Source: Gemmatimonadota bacterium (GTDB lineage: Bacteria > Gemmatimonadota > Gemmatimonadetes > Longimicrobiales > Gaopeijiaceae). From it: a stretch of 64,000 bases of DNA. The notes beneath the pieces are model-generated. The model was not told the origin of the DNA, searched no databases, and worked only from the letters and a program-made list of their open reading frames with translations. The first letter of the stretch is position 1. The number at the start of each line of letters is the position of its first letter. Shown here one piece after another: positions 45,996-54,754 of the stretch. Where the stretch lies: positions 52,791-116,790 of the forward strand of contig VXQO01000113.1 of assembly GCA_009838975.1 (NCBI GenBank), in the 5' to 3' direction. Made by a program: the position numbers and the translations under genes.

Positions 45996-48178
45996 GTCAC
46001 CGGCCCCTGCCCCCGCGAGTGCTTCCGGAACCAGTCCATGCGGTACATCCACGTCCGGATCGTGTTGGTCGGCCGGTAGAAGTACGCGTGCCACTCGTCC
46101 TGCAGGCGCACCATCGCGGTGGGCACCTTCAGCATCTGGAGCGCCTGGTAATACTCCTCCGTCTGGCCCATCGGGGTCCGCAGGTCGCCCTCGCCGGTGA
46201 TCAGCAGCGTGGGCGTGGTCACGTTGCCCACGTACATCAGCGGTGAGCGGCGCAGGTGCTCGCTCGGATCCTCCCACGGCAGGTTTTCGAAGTTGTTGTA
46301 CCAGCCGAGTCCGTCGGTCGTGCCCACGAAGGAGAACCAGTTCGTGACCGGACACTCCGACGAGGCGCCCGCGAACCGGTCGGTGTGGCCCACGACCCAC
46401 GCCGTCAGCACGCCCCCGCCGCTGCACCCGTAGACGAACATGTTCTGCTCGTCGACGTAGCCGCGCTCCAGCACCACATCGACGCCCGCCATCAGGTCGT
46501 CGTAGTCCATGCCGGGATACGCGTTCTCGATCTCGTTGCCGAACTCGCTCCCGTAGCCGGAGCTGCCGCGCGGGTTGGTGTAGAGCACGACGTACCCGCT
46601 CGCCGCCTCGAGCTGCCATTCGTACCACATGTACGGCGTCCCGAAGCCGTAACGGCCGTGCGGTCCTCCGTGGATCGCGAGCATCAGCGGGTATTTCTTC
46701 GCGGGGTCGAACCCCGGCGGCTTCACGATCCAGCCCTGGATCTCCAGACCGTCCGAGGACTCGTACCACACATCCTCGACCTCACCCAGCTCGACACCCG
46801 CCAGGATGTCGCCGTTCACGTCGGTGATCCTGCTGATCTCGCCACCCGCGGCCACATCGAAGACGACCACGTCGCCGGGCTCGTGCGCGCTGGACAGCAC
46901 CCCCGCGGCCATGCCGCCGGCCGTCATCGAATAGACGGTCAGGTAGTGCTCGCCCTCGGTGATCTGCCGCACCGGGCCGTCGAATTGCGCAAAATACATA
47001 TTTTCCGCACCGCCGTCCGGCGCGTTGTAGTAGACGCCGCTGCCGTCGGCCGCCCACCGCAGGCCGGAGGGATCGCGGTCGCGGTCCGTTGCGATCTCGC
47101 GCACACCGCTGCCGTCCATGTTCATGACGTAGATGTTGTCCGCGTAGTAGGCGTCGTCGGTCTCGTCGTGGCCCAGATACGCCACCAGCCGTCCGTCCGG
47201 CGACGGCACCGGCGAGTGATCCGACCCCGCGCGCGTCGTCAGCTGCCGAATCGCCCCCGACGACACCGAAACCGCGTAGATCTCGGACTCGCGGAAACGG
47301 TAGTCGGCGTCATCCTCGCGCAGCGCCGAAAACAGGATCTCGGAACCGTCCGCAGACCACACCGGCGCCCCGTGATTCCAGTCGCCGTCGGTCAGCTGCC
47401 GCGGCGTACCGCCCGAGGCCGGAAGCACGAAAATGTGCCGATAGCCGCCGTCGGTATACCCCACGTAATCGCGCCGGTAGTTGGGCCGCGTCACAACCTT
47501 CGGCTCCACCGTCCACTCCGCACCCTCCGGCCGCCCCGGAATCGTCACCGTCCACTCCGGCTCCGACGGAACCATCATCGAAAAGGCCAGCGTCTCCCCG
47601 TCGGGCGACCAGGTCAGACCGCCCGGGCCGTGCGTCAGATGGCTCACCTGCGTCTCGGCCCCCTCCGCGTCCATCCAGCGCACGAAGATCTGCGGCGCGC
47701 CGTCGCCGTCCGCGCGCACGAACGCGATCCGCCCGCCGTCCGGAGACCAAACCGCACCGCCGCCGTCCGTGAGCCGCCGGGCCCGCTCGCCATCCGCACC
47801 GACGATGTGCAGTTCCGACACCCAACGATCCCTCATCTTGTCGATGTGCCGCCGCTCGTACAGCACCTGGCCACCGTCGGGCGAAATCTGCGGCCCCATC
47901 CCGCCCGCAAGCAGGAACGGACGCACTTCCTCCCACTCGAAATACAGCTCCGGAGTCAGTCGGCCGGATTGCTCCTGAGCGGCGGTGGGTTGGGGGGATG
48001 AGAGGGCGAAGATGGCCGCCAGCGCGACGATCGCCGCGATCGGACGGGCGTGGTGTGGTGTGCGGGCGAGCCTGCGGTGAGGGTGGAGGCGTCGGTGCGG
48101 GGCGAGGCGGGCGCGTGAGCGCGTGGTGGGGCGCGGGGCAAGGTCGGCGCGTCGGCGCGTGGTGGGGCGCGGGTCCAT
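45992..48178 (-). CDS. Secreted S9 family peptidase
   Basis: 728 residues. Basic N-terminal repeat-like stretch (RPTTRRRADLAPRPTTRS..), then a hydrophobic signal segment (PIAAIVALAAIFALSS, cut near TAAQE). Propeller blades (SPDGGQVLYERRH, WSPDGGRIAFVRADG) lead to an alpha/beta-hydrolase domain with AIHGGPHGRYG, nucleophile motif GCSGGG, Asp in TGEGDLRTPMGQ and His in DEWHAYF. ATG 48178 is used; ATGs upstream would only lengthen the basic leader. First gene of a unit with the TonB-plug-like and propeller-amidohydrolase genes. Confidence 0.9.
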   Translation of the reverse strand: MDPRPTTRRRADLAPRPTTRSRARLAPHRRLHPHRRLARTPHHARPIAAIVALAAIFALSSPQPTAAQEQSGRLTPELYFEWEEVRPFLLAGGMGPQISPDGGQVLYERRHIDKMRDRWVSELHIVGADGERARRLTDGGGAVWSPDGGRIAFVRADGDGAPQIFVRWMDAEGAETQVSHLTHGPGGLTWSPDGETLAFSMMVPSEPEWTVTIPGRPEGAEWTVEPKVVTRPNYRRDYVGYTDGGYRHIFVLPASGGTPRQLTDGDWNHGAPVWSADGSEILFSALREDDADYRFRESEIYAVSVSSGAIRQLTTRAGSDHSPVPSPDGRLVAYLGHDETDDAYYADNIYVMNMDGSGVREIATDRDRDPSGLRWAADGSGVYYNAPDGGAENMYFAQFDGPVRQITEGEHYLTVYSMTAGGMAAGVLSSAHEPGDVVVFDVAAGGEISRITDVNGDILAGVELGEVEDVWYESSDGLEIQGWIVKPPGFDPAKKYPLMLAIHGGPHGRYGFGTPYMWYEWQLEAASGYVVLYTNPRGSSGYGSEFGNEIENAYPGMDYDDLMAGVDVVLERGYVDEQNMFVYGCSGGGVLTAWVVGHTDRFAGASSECPVTNWFSFVGTTDGLGWYNNFENLPWEDPSEHLRRSPLMYVGNVTTPTLLITGEGDLRTPMGQTEEYYQALQMLKVPTAMVRLQDEWHAYFYRPTNTIRTWMYRMDWFRKHSRGQGPVT

Positions 48179-48365
48179 CGTGATGCACTCCTGCATGGGT
48201 GGTCGCTGGAGGATGACGTTGGGGCGCTGCGGAGTGCCGGGCAAGTTGACCGTGCAGGCCATTTACATCCAGATTGCCCGCTGCCTCGACCCGCAATACG
48301 CGACAACACCGTCCCCCACCCGGGAGCGCCGGCGACAGCGACGTGAATACCCAGGCCATTCCCGC

Positions 48366-49586
48366 GTGAACACCCGCGCCATTCTCATCGGGCTGGCACT
48401 CGGGCTGGGGCTCGGGATCGCCGCCTCCGCGACCGGTTCACCGACGCTGCTGTGGATGGCCGAGGCCGCCGAACCGCTCGGCCAGGTCTTCCTGCGCGCG
48501 ATTCAGATGGTCGTCATCCCGCTGGTGGCGGCCGTCGTTTTCGTGGGCGTGGGCCGGATCGCGAACCTGCGCGAACTGGGGCGGCTAGGGGGCATGGCGG
48601 TCGGGTTCTTCTGGGTGACCACGCTGCCCGCAATCCTGATCGGGATGGGCATCATGAGCTTCGCGCTCAACTTCACGGCCCCGGTGCCGCCGCCCACGAC
48701 CGGAGCGGAGTTGGACACCGCGGCGCTGGGCGTGGTCGATTTCCTGGTCAACCTCGTGCCGCGCAACCCCGTCGAGGTCGCCGCCGACGGCGCGCTTCTC
48801 CCCCTCCTCATCTTCGTCGTCCTCCTTGGGGCGGCGACGACCACCCTGCCGAAGGAGAAGCAGCAGACGCTCACGTCGTTCGTGGAGACGCTCGGCGACG
48901 CCCTCATCAAGCTGATGACCTGGATCCTCTGGACGGCGCCCGTGGGCGTCTTCGGTCTGGCCGCGCCGGTGATCGCGCAGACCGGGCTGGCGATGCTGCA
49001 GAACCTCGCCGTCTTCATCGTCGCCGTGGTGGTGGGCCTCTTCATCCTGAAGGGCCTCGTGCTCCTGCCCCTGGTCCGGCTGCTGGGCGGCGTGGGACCG
49101 GCGCGCTTCATCCGCGGGACGGTGGGCTCCTACACCGTGGGGTTCACCACGACGACATCGGTGGGCACGCTGCCGATGATGCTGCAGGAAGCGGAGAAGC
49201 TCGGCCTGTCGAAGCGCACCTTCACGCTGGTTTTGCCGCTGGCGGCGTCGATCAACCGCCCGGGCAGCGCCCTTTTTCAGGCCTGTTCGCTGGTCTTCCT
49301 CGCCGCCATGTACGGTGTGCCGCTCGACGCCGGGATGATCGCGGCGGCGGTGCTGGCGATCTTCCTTGCCTCGATGACCGTGGCACCCGTGCCCAGCGCC
49401 AGCATCGTATCGCTGGTGCCGGCGCTGAACGTGGTGGGCATCCCCATCGCCGGGCTCGGGATTCTGCTCGGGATCGACCGCGTGCCGGATGTCTTCCGTT
49501 CCGCGGCCAACGTGATCGGTCACATGGCTGCGTCAACGACGGTGGAGGGGATGGCGCGGCGTGGGGGTAGGGGCGAGGGGGAGTGA
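48366..49586 (+). CDS. Dicarboxylate/amino acid:cation symporter (DAACS family)
   Basis: 406 residues, a GltP/DctA-type carrier importing acidic amino acids or C4-dicarboxylates with protons or sodium. About eight membrane segments are visible. The two re-entrant loop regions correspond to GSYTVGFTTTTSVGTLPMM and SINRPGSALFQACSLVF, and the substrate motif to SMTVAPVPSASIVSL; these are looser than canonical serine-rich motifs. GTG at 48366 starts the first hydrophobic segment. Divergent from the S9 peptidase gene. Confidence 0.87.
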   Translation: MNTRAILIGLALGLGLGIAASATGSPTLLWMAEAAEPLGQVFLRAIQMVVIPLVAAVVFVGVGRIANLRELGRLGGMAVGFFWVTTLPAILIGMGIMSFALNFTAPVPPPTTGAELDTAALGVVDFLVNLVPRNPVEVAADGALLPLLIFVVLLGAATTTLPKEKQQTLTSFVETLGDALIKLMTWILWTAPVGVFGLAAPVIAQTGLAMLQNLAVFIVAVVVGLFILKGLVLLPLVRLLGGVGPARFIRGTVGSYTVGFTTTTSVGTLPMMLQEAEKLGLSKRTFTLVLPLAASINRPGSALFQACSLVFLAAMYGVPLDAGMIAAAVLAIFLASMTVAPVPSASIVSLVPALNVVGIPIAGLGILLGIDRVPDVFRSAANVIGHMAASTTVEGMARRGGRGEGE

Positions 49587-49644
49587 GGCTGGGCCGCAGC
49601 GTTCAGGTGGAGCGATCTGCAGAAACCCTTGCCGCTGACCGTTT

Positions 49645-49863
49645 TCAAACGGCGATTTCCGTGACCCTGTCAGCGTCGGCGACCGGGATGTCGGAAGCAT
49701 CTACCGACAGGCATCCTTCGATCGCCTCCCGAATGTTCTCCAGTAGTTCACCAAGCGACTCGCCCTGGGAAACGGTGGTTCGGCGACCCTCGACGCGGAC
49801 GCCAAAGAACCAATGGCCATCTTTCGCAATCCCCGCACCGGACAGGTGCGCGGCATTCTCCGC
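49645..49863 (-). pseudogene. HicB-like antitoxin remnant
   Basis: A minus-strand frame ending TGA at 49645 reads IAKDGHWFFGVRVEG ... TVSQGESLGELLENIREAIE, the core of HicB-type antitoxins (strand, then SQGxxxxEALxNIxEAI helix). It has no start codon at the expected place: upstream it runs into unrelated sequence, and ATG-starting frames there are in a different phase, so it is probably truncated or frameshifted. No HicA toxin adjoins it. Confidence 0.45.
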
Positions 49864-50032
49864 GATCCCCCTCCCGAGACCAGGACTGCGACAGATGCCA
49901 TGGGACGCGCCGCCGGTCGGGGGCTCGAAATGATGTTCAGCCCGGGGGATTCCCGGTGTTGATGCGTGGAGGCGGTGAGCCGACGATCGGGGGTTACCCG
50001 GTTGAGTCGACGAAGAAGGCAGGCATTCCGGG

Positions 50033-50644
50033 TCAACGCCGCGGTCGTGGCACGGAATCCGGCCAGATCACACCGTTCGGCCCAGCCAGCGGTCCGACGC
50101 GCGGACCATCGGCTTCGGTGTACCGGACGGTGAGGGGCACGGCCGGTGCGGACATGGCAGCAGCCGGAGCGTGGTCGTCCGCCGCGAGCGCTCCGGTTCT
50201 GCCACGGACGAGCGGTCCGCGGAACAGCTTGATGTCGCCCGCGCTCTCGGGATGCTCGTCGTCACCGATGTTCTCGCGGAACGGATAGCCGAGGATGCCG
50301 CCGTTGTATCCCCAGCAACGTAGTCCGCCGGCCTGCATGACCGCACACGTTCCGTCCTCGTAGAGAAAGATCTTCGAGACGGGACCCCCGACCCTCACGG
50401 GAGGAACCGACGCTATCGGCTCATCATCGCCCAATATCTCAATGCCGGGGAGGCCGAGCTGACCGGAGGTGAATCCGCCTCCCCAGCACCGGACGGAGCC
50501 GTTCTGGAGCAGCACGCAAGTGTGCCAATAGGCGGCGTCGATGTCGACTACGGGGCTCTCGAAACGCAACGGAACGGTGGCGGCTGCCGTCTCGTCGTCG
50601 CCGATGTTGTTCCACCAGTTGTCCCTGCGGATCTTCTTGCGCAA
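50033..50644 (-). CDS. RCC1-repeat protein fragment
   Basis: 203 residues with two RCC1-type blades: WNNIGDDE ... WHTCVLLQNGSVRCWGGG ... GQLGL and CAVMQAGGLRCWGYNGG followed by NIGDDEHPESAGD. Normal RCC1 propellers have seven blades and, when exported, a signal peptide; both are missing, and the start at 50644 lies inside what should be a preceding blade, so it is likely a 5'-truncated remnant. The upstream DNA to 50700 is not readable as more blades in one frame. Confidence 0.5.
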   Translation of the reverse strand: MRKKIRRDNWWNNIGDDETAAATVPLRFESPVVDIDAAYWHTCVLLQNGSVRCWGGGFTSGQLGLPGIEILGDDEPIASVPPVRVGGPVSKIFLYEDGTCAVMQAGGLRCWGYNGGILGYPFRENIGDDEHPESAGDIKLFRGPLVRGRTGALAADDHAPAAAMSAPAVPLTVRYTEADGPRVGPLAGPNGVIWPDSVPRPRR

Positions 50645-50865
50645 GCGATTCTCGACCGGATCGCGCCACCCTGGCCGAGATCGTTGGCCCGCGCCTGAGA
50701 ATCTCTTGCCGGACCTGCTGCGATCACGATAATATCATGCAACACATGTGATTATCGCGAGTTTATTATTAGTACGAATTCTCGTAACGGCAAAAAGCAC
50801 GCGAGTCTGATGCGAAACGCCGTGTCGCCCTCTCCCGACACCCAGCCGAGACGATACCAACCCCC
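50645..50865 (+). promoter_or_regulatory. AT-rich promoter region of GPP34-P450 gene
   Basis: About 220 bases without a gene. Bases 50725-50790 are notably AT-rich (ATAATATCATGC, GTTTATTATTAGTACG), unlike the surroundings, and probably hold the promoter. No strong Shine-Dalgarno site precedes the ATG at 50866. Confidence 0.3.
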
Positions 50866-53034
50866 ATGCTGAGGTTCGCCGAAGAGATCCTCGTGCTCGT
50901 TCTCGACGAGGCGCGGGGGGAGCTGGCCCCCGCCCTGCCCGAACGCTCCTTCGACCTGGCACTCTCAGGCGCCGTGCTGATGGATCTCGCGCTCGAGGAC
51001 CGCATCGACACGGATCTCGAGCGGCTGATGCTCGTGGACTCCACACCCCTCGGCGACGACACCCTGGACCCGACGCTCGCCGACATCGCCGGCGCCGGCG
51101 AAACGCACGACACGGGCTACTGGCTGGAACGGACGGCACGGCGCGGACGCCGGATCCGCAAGGCGGCACTCGCGCGCCTGACCGAACGCGGCGTCCTCAG
51201 GTCCGAAGCGCACGGGGTGCTGTCGCTGACTCCCTCGGTATCGCGCTCCCGGCGCTACCCCGTCTCGGACGGCCAGCCGGTCGAGGAAGCCAGGCTGCGG
51301 ATCATGCGGATTCTGTTCAGCGACGATGTTCCCGAGCCGCGCGACATCGCAATCATCGCCCTCGCAAACGCCTGCGGCGTGTTCCGCACGATCCTGACCT
51401 CGGAGGAGCGGGCGCAGGTCCGGGATCGGATCGATCTGCTGAAGAATCTCGACCTGATCGGCCGGACGATGGGTCTGGCGATCGAAGGAATCGAGGCGCG
51501 CGATGAACTGCCGCCGAAGCCTCGGCGGCCGAAGGAGATCCCGGTGGCGCCGGGCCTGCCGCTGTTGGGCAACGGCCTGGCCATGCGCAGGGGACTGGTG
51601 GCCTTCCTTGCCCGCCAGTACCGCGAACTGGGCCCGATCTTCCGGATCCGCGCTCCGGGGCGCCGGTTCGTGTGCATCGCGGGGCCGGAAGCGGCCAACT
51701 TCCTCACGTCGCACGGGAAGACCGTCTTCCGGTCGCTCGAACCCATGGCGGAATTCCACAACCAGATGGACTCGTCGCGTTCGATTCTGACCATGGACGG
51801 GATCGATCACGTCACGACACGGAAGGCCCAGGCCCGGGGATACGCGGTCCGGGTCATGCGGGATCGCGCGCAGGAGGTCGTCGACATCACCCGTGACGAG
51901 GTCGGCGGGTGGCCGGTCGGGGAGCCGTTCGAGGCGTTGCCGGCGTTCCAGAACCTCATCGCCGAGCAGATGGGCCACATGATGGCGGGCTATTCGCCGG
52001 AGGGGTACACGCGAGATCTGTCCACGCTGCTGGGCGGACTGCTCCTCAGCGCTGCGACGGTTCCACACATCATGAAGCTCCCGCGATTCCGCGGCGCACG
52101 TGAACGGGGCCGCGAGCTGGCCCGGGATGTCCTCGCATACAAGCGCAAGGCGGGTCCGCGCAGAACGACGCCGGACTTCATCGATCTGATGCTTGAGCTG
52201 CGCGAAGCCGATCCCCAGCTGCTTCCCGAGACCAACCTGCCCCTGACGGTGCTCGCGCCGTACATGGTCGGACTGGACACCACGGCGAGCACGTGTGCGT
52301 TCATGATCTACAACGTGGTGAAGCGCCGACAGATCATGGAGCGCATGACCGCCGAGGCGGACGCCCTGTTCGATCAGGGCCGCGTGAGCGCCGAGGGTCT
52401 GCAACGACTCGATGTCGCGCGCCGCGTGGCGATGGAGACCTTGCGGCTTCACCCTGTCTCTCCCGCCGTGCTGCGGACGACCGCCAACTCGTTCGAGTTC
52501 GCGGGCCACCGGGTTCGGGCGGGCACGCAGGTCATGATCGGAACCGCCGTCGGTCACACGCTCGAAGAGTACTTTCCCGACCCGGAGCGCTTCGACATCG
52601 ACCGCTACACCCCGGCTCGCGGCGAACACCGCCAGCGCGGCGCCTACGCCCCCTTCGGAGCCGGCAACCACCGGTGTCTCGGCAGCGGATCTCCGGTGGT
52701 CAGAATCACGGCAGGGAATCTTCTAACTACTTACAGGGCTGCACGATCTGCGCTTCCTGCCGTTGGGCTGGACCCTGCTGGACCGTACCGCGAAAGCGGG
52801 GAAAGCGGGCCTGAATGGCGGGACTCCCGCCTGCGCTTTCCTCGCCGCCAGACGTCCGGGAGAGGCGCGAGCCTCGGCCCACGCCCCGACGCCTCAAAGA
52901 ACCCAGCTGCATTGGGGCGGCGTGAGTTGCAACGACCGGAGGGCGACTACACCTTACAGACTACCCCAAAGGTGGCTGTGGTGGATCACACCTCAAGGGT
53001 TCGCCGCCAGCCCCCACCGACCATCCCTCACTAA
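50866..53034 (+). CDS. GPP34 domain-cytochrome P450 fusion, 3' end interrupted by mobile element
   Basis: The open frame is 722 residues but only ~608 are authentic. Residues 1-~215 match the GPP34/GOLPH3 domain (EEILVLVLDEARGELAPA, AVLMDLALEDRI, LERTARRGRRIRKAALARL), a peripheral phosphoinositide-binding fold in eukaryotes. After a Pro-rich hinge (PPKPRRPKEIPVAPG), a P450 follows: I-helix VGLDTTAST, K-helix ETLR, and haem loop FGAGNHRCLGSG with Cys604. Directly after GSG the frame runs 114 codons into element DNA with no P450 homology. The real C-terminus (61 residues) is at 62781-62966. As drawn here the protein lacks the L-helix that packs under haem, so it is probably inactive unless the element excises. 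Joined length would be 665. Confidence 0.85.
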   Translation: MLRFAEEILVLVLDEARGELAPALPERSFDLALSGAVLMDLALEDRIDTDLERLMLVDSTPLGDDTLDPTLADIAGAGETHDTGYWLERTARRGRRIRKAALARLTERGVLRSEAHGVLSLTPSVSRSRRYPVSDGQPVEEARLRIMRILFSDDVPEPRDIAIIALANACGVFRTILTSEERAQVRDRIDLLKNLDLIGRTMGLAIEGIEARDELPPKPRRPKEIPVAPGLPLLGNGLAMRRGLVAFLARQYRELGPIFRIRAPGRRFVCIAGPEAANFLTSHGKTVFRSLEPMAEFHNQMDSSRSILTMDGIDHVTTRKAQARGYAVRVMRDRAQEVVDITRDEVGGWPVGEPFEALPAFQNLIAEQMGHMMAGYSPEGYTRDLSTLLGGLLLSAATVPHIMKLPRFRGARERGRELARDVLAYKRKAGPRRTTPDFIDLMLELREADPQLLPETNLPLTVLAPYMVGLDTTASTCAFMIYNVVKRRQIMERMTAEADALFDQGRVSAEGLQRLDVARRVAMETLRLHPVSPAVLRTTANSFEFAGHRVRAGTQVMIGTAVGHTLEEYFPDPERFDIDRYTPARGEHRQRGAYAPFGAGNHRCLGSGSPVVRITAGNLLTTYRAARSALPAVGLDPAGPYRESGESGPEWRDSRLRFPRRQTSGRGASLGPRPDASKNPAALGRRELQRPEGDYTLQTTPKVAVVDHTSRVRRQPPPTIPH
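52678..52688 (+). repeat. attL candidate (11-bp direct repeat)
   Basis: CTCGGCAGCGG, identical to 62781-62791. It encodes LGSG right after the haem Cys codon of the P450 5' part. Confidence 0.75.
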
Positions 53035-53053
53035 CGAGTCGCAAAAATCCGGT
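52689..53053. other. Left end of the element, non-coding
   Basis: 365 bases between attL and the first DUF262 gene. Besides the P450 read-through frame it shows a 9-base tandem repeat GAAAGCGGG (52792-52800, 52801-52809) and a nested hairpin: outer arms GGAAAGC/GCTTTCC (52800-52806, 52835-52841), inner arms GGCGGG/CCCGCC (52817-52822, 52826-52831). These could be recombinase-binding or transcript structures. No gene is convincing; the upstream extension of the DUF262 frame to 52763 looks non-coding. Confidence 0.4.
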
Positions 53054-54754
53054 ATGAAGGCAAAGGAAACCCCCTTTTTCGCGCTCTTCAACCAGAACGT
53101 CCAGTATCTCGTGCCGCGGTGGCAGCGCCGGTATGTGTGGGGCGAGACGCAGATTGATCGCCTCATCGAGGACATGCTGGCGATCGCGGAAGCCGAGAAC
53201 CAGGCGCGACCTCACTACGGCGGGACCTTGATCACGGTGCAGGAGTCGATTTCGCCCGTGATGATGGTCTATCGCGTCGTGGACGGGCAGCAGCGTCTTA
53301 CCACCGTGAGCATCCTGCTGGCTTGCATCGCCGATACGCTGGCCGCCAACGGGGCGGACGGAGACCTGAATCCCGAGGGAATCCGGGATGACCTGCTCAC
53401 GAATCCGGAGGAGCCGGAGGACAGACGGCGCAAGCTCCGCCTGCAGGACGGCGACGAGGACGAATTCCGCCGGATCATCGAGGGTGACTCGCCCGAATCC
53501 GGTGACGGGCATGTGGCCGACGCTTGGCGGATCGTGAGGAAGCGTGTGAACTCCGACAACGTCCAGTTCCTGATCAAGGGGCTCCATCGTCTTCGCGTGA
53601 TCACCATCGTGCTGGACGACCGCGATGATGCGCAGCAGATCTTCCAAAGCCTGAACGCCACCGGCAAGCCGCTGACGGAGGGCGAGAAGGTCAAGAACTG
53701 GCTCTTGATGGGGCTGTCAGAGGACGTCCAGACCGACTTGCACCGCGAACACTGGCTGGCCACGGAAAGCGTGCTGGGGGCGCGTCACGACGCCGAGCGG
53801 ATCGACGTTTTTCTTCGGGACGTGATGCGGTGGCGGACCGGCAGGTTGGTTGCCGGGAGCGGGACTTACGACGAATTCCGCAGGTGGGCAATTCGCAGGG
53901 AGCACGACAACCCGGAACGCCGTCCTGAACTGTGTGCCGAGGTCGCGAGCCTGGCCTGTCTCTACGGACAGCTCACCGGCACCGCTGCCCCTCCGCCGTC
54001 AAAAGGAGTCAAGCGTGAGCTCGACCATCTGCGGGCGATGGGGATTGATGCGCACCGCCCCTTCACCCTGCGCCTTCTATCGGACGCACAGCGAGCGGGA
54101 GAATCGGGTCGTGACCCGAAGTGGCTTGTCCATACCCTCGGTTCGGTGAGCAGCTGGATCACCCGCCTGTGGCTTGCGGGCCACTCCTTCACTGGTCTGG
54201 GGAAGGCGTTCGTGGAACTGGCTGCCGCCACCGTCCCGGCCGACGAGGTCGATCCCGCGCGATTCTGGAAGCGGCGGATCGCGGAAGTCCCCGATCGCAT
54301 CGCAGTTCCGACCGACTCCGCCGTGACCGACGGAATCCGCCTGACGTCCAAGTACGGGGGCAAGGACACCAGGGCCACGCGGGCTGTGCTGTGCGCGATC
54401 AACGACCCGCGGGGATGGTCGAAGGTGTCATGCGACGAGCTCACGGTGGAGCACATCATGCCGCAGAAGCTGACCGACGAGTGGCGCGCGGACCTAGGAG
54501 GCGACCGGGCGGAGGAGATTCACGGGCGACATCTCCACCGGCTCGGGAATCTGACTCTCTGTGGCCTCGAAATCGGTGCTGCACTGGGCGCTCATAGCTT
54601 TGAGAAGAAGAAGGAATTGTACAAGAAGACCGAGGTGCTGATGACCGAGCGGGTCGCCGACTTCCCCCGATGGGACGAGGACGCGATCAGGCGGCGTGCC
54701 GAGCAGTTGGCACGCGAGGCACTGAAGCTGTGGCCTTGGACCGGAGGCCAGTAA
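53054..54754 (+). CDS. DUF262-DUF1524 protein, GmrSD-like (intact nuclease motif)
   Basis: 566 residues. N-terminal DUF262 (ParB/Srx-like): QYLVPRWQRRYVW near 17-29 and VDGQQRLTTV near 75-84, the DGQQR motif that binds nucleotide in GmrSD and related systems. Middle helical region to ~430. C-terminal DUF1524 HNH-type nuclease: VEHIMPQ near 466 (His general base) and HRLGNLTL with the Asn of the motif, ending EALKLWPW. GmrSD-type proteins cut modified phage DNA; a defence role is inferred from family and from carriage on an integrative element. ATG 53054 follows GTCGCAAAAATCCGGT, a weak ribosome site. The stop is directly followed by the GTG of the paralogue. Confidence 0.88.
   Translation: MKAKETPFFALFNQNVQYLVPRWQRRYVWGETQIDRLIEDMLAIAEAENQARPHYGGTLITVQESISPVMMVYRVVDGQQRLTTVSILLACIADTLAANGADGDLNPEGIRDDLLTNPEEPEDRRRKLRLQDGDEDEFRRIIEGDSPESGDGHVADAWRIVRKRVNSDNVQFLIKGLHRLRVITIVLDDRDDAQQIFQSLNATGKPLTEGEKVKNWLLMGLSEDVQTDLHREHWLATESVLGARHDAERIDVFLRDVMRWRTGRLVAGSGTYDEFRRWAIRREHDNPERRPELCAEVASLACLYGQLTGTAAPPPSKGVKRELDHLRAMGIDAHRPFTLRLLSDAQRAGESGRDPKWLVHTLGSVSSWITRLWLAGHSFTGLGKAFVELAAATVPADEVDPARFWKRRIAEVPDRIAVPTDSAVTDGIRLTSKYGGKDTRATRAVLCAINDPRGWSKVSCDELTVEHIMPQKLTDEWRADLGGDRAEEIHGRHLHRLGNLTLCGLEIGAALGAHSFEKKKELYKKTEVLMTERVADFPRWDEDAIRRRAEQLAREALKLWPWTGGQ

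Noticed and set aside
49645..49863. Active HicAB toxin-antitoxin module
   Set aside because: No start codon in phase for the HicB-like frame and no HicA gene beside it.
52763..53053. Longer N-terminus for the first DUF262 protein
   Set aside because: Extra ~97 residues have no domain features and cover a hairpin; the conserved N-terminus begins at ATG 53054.
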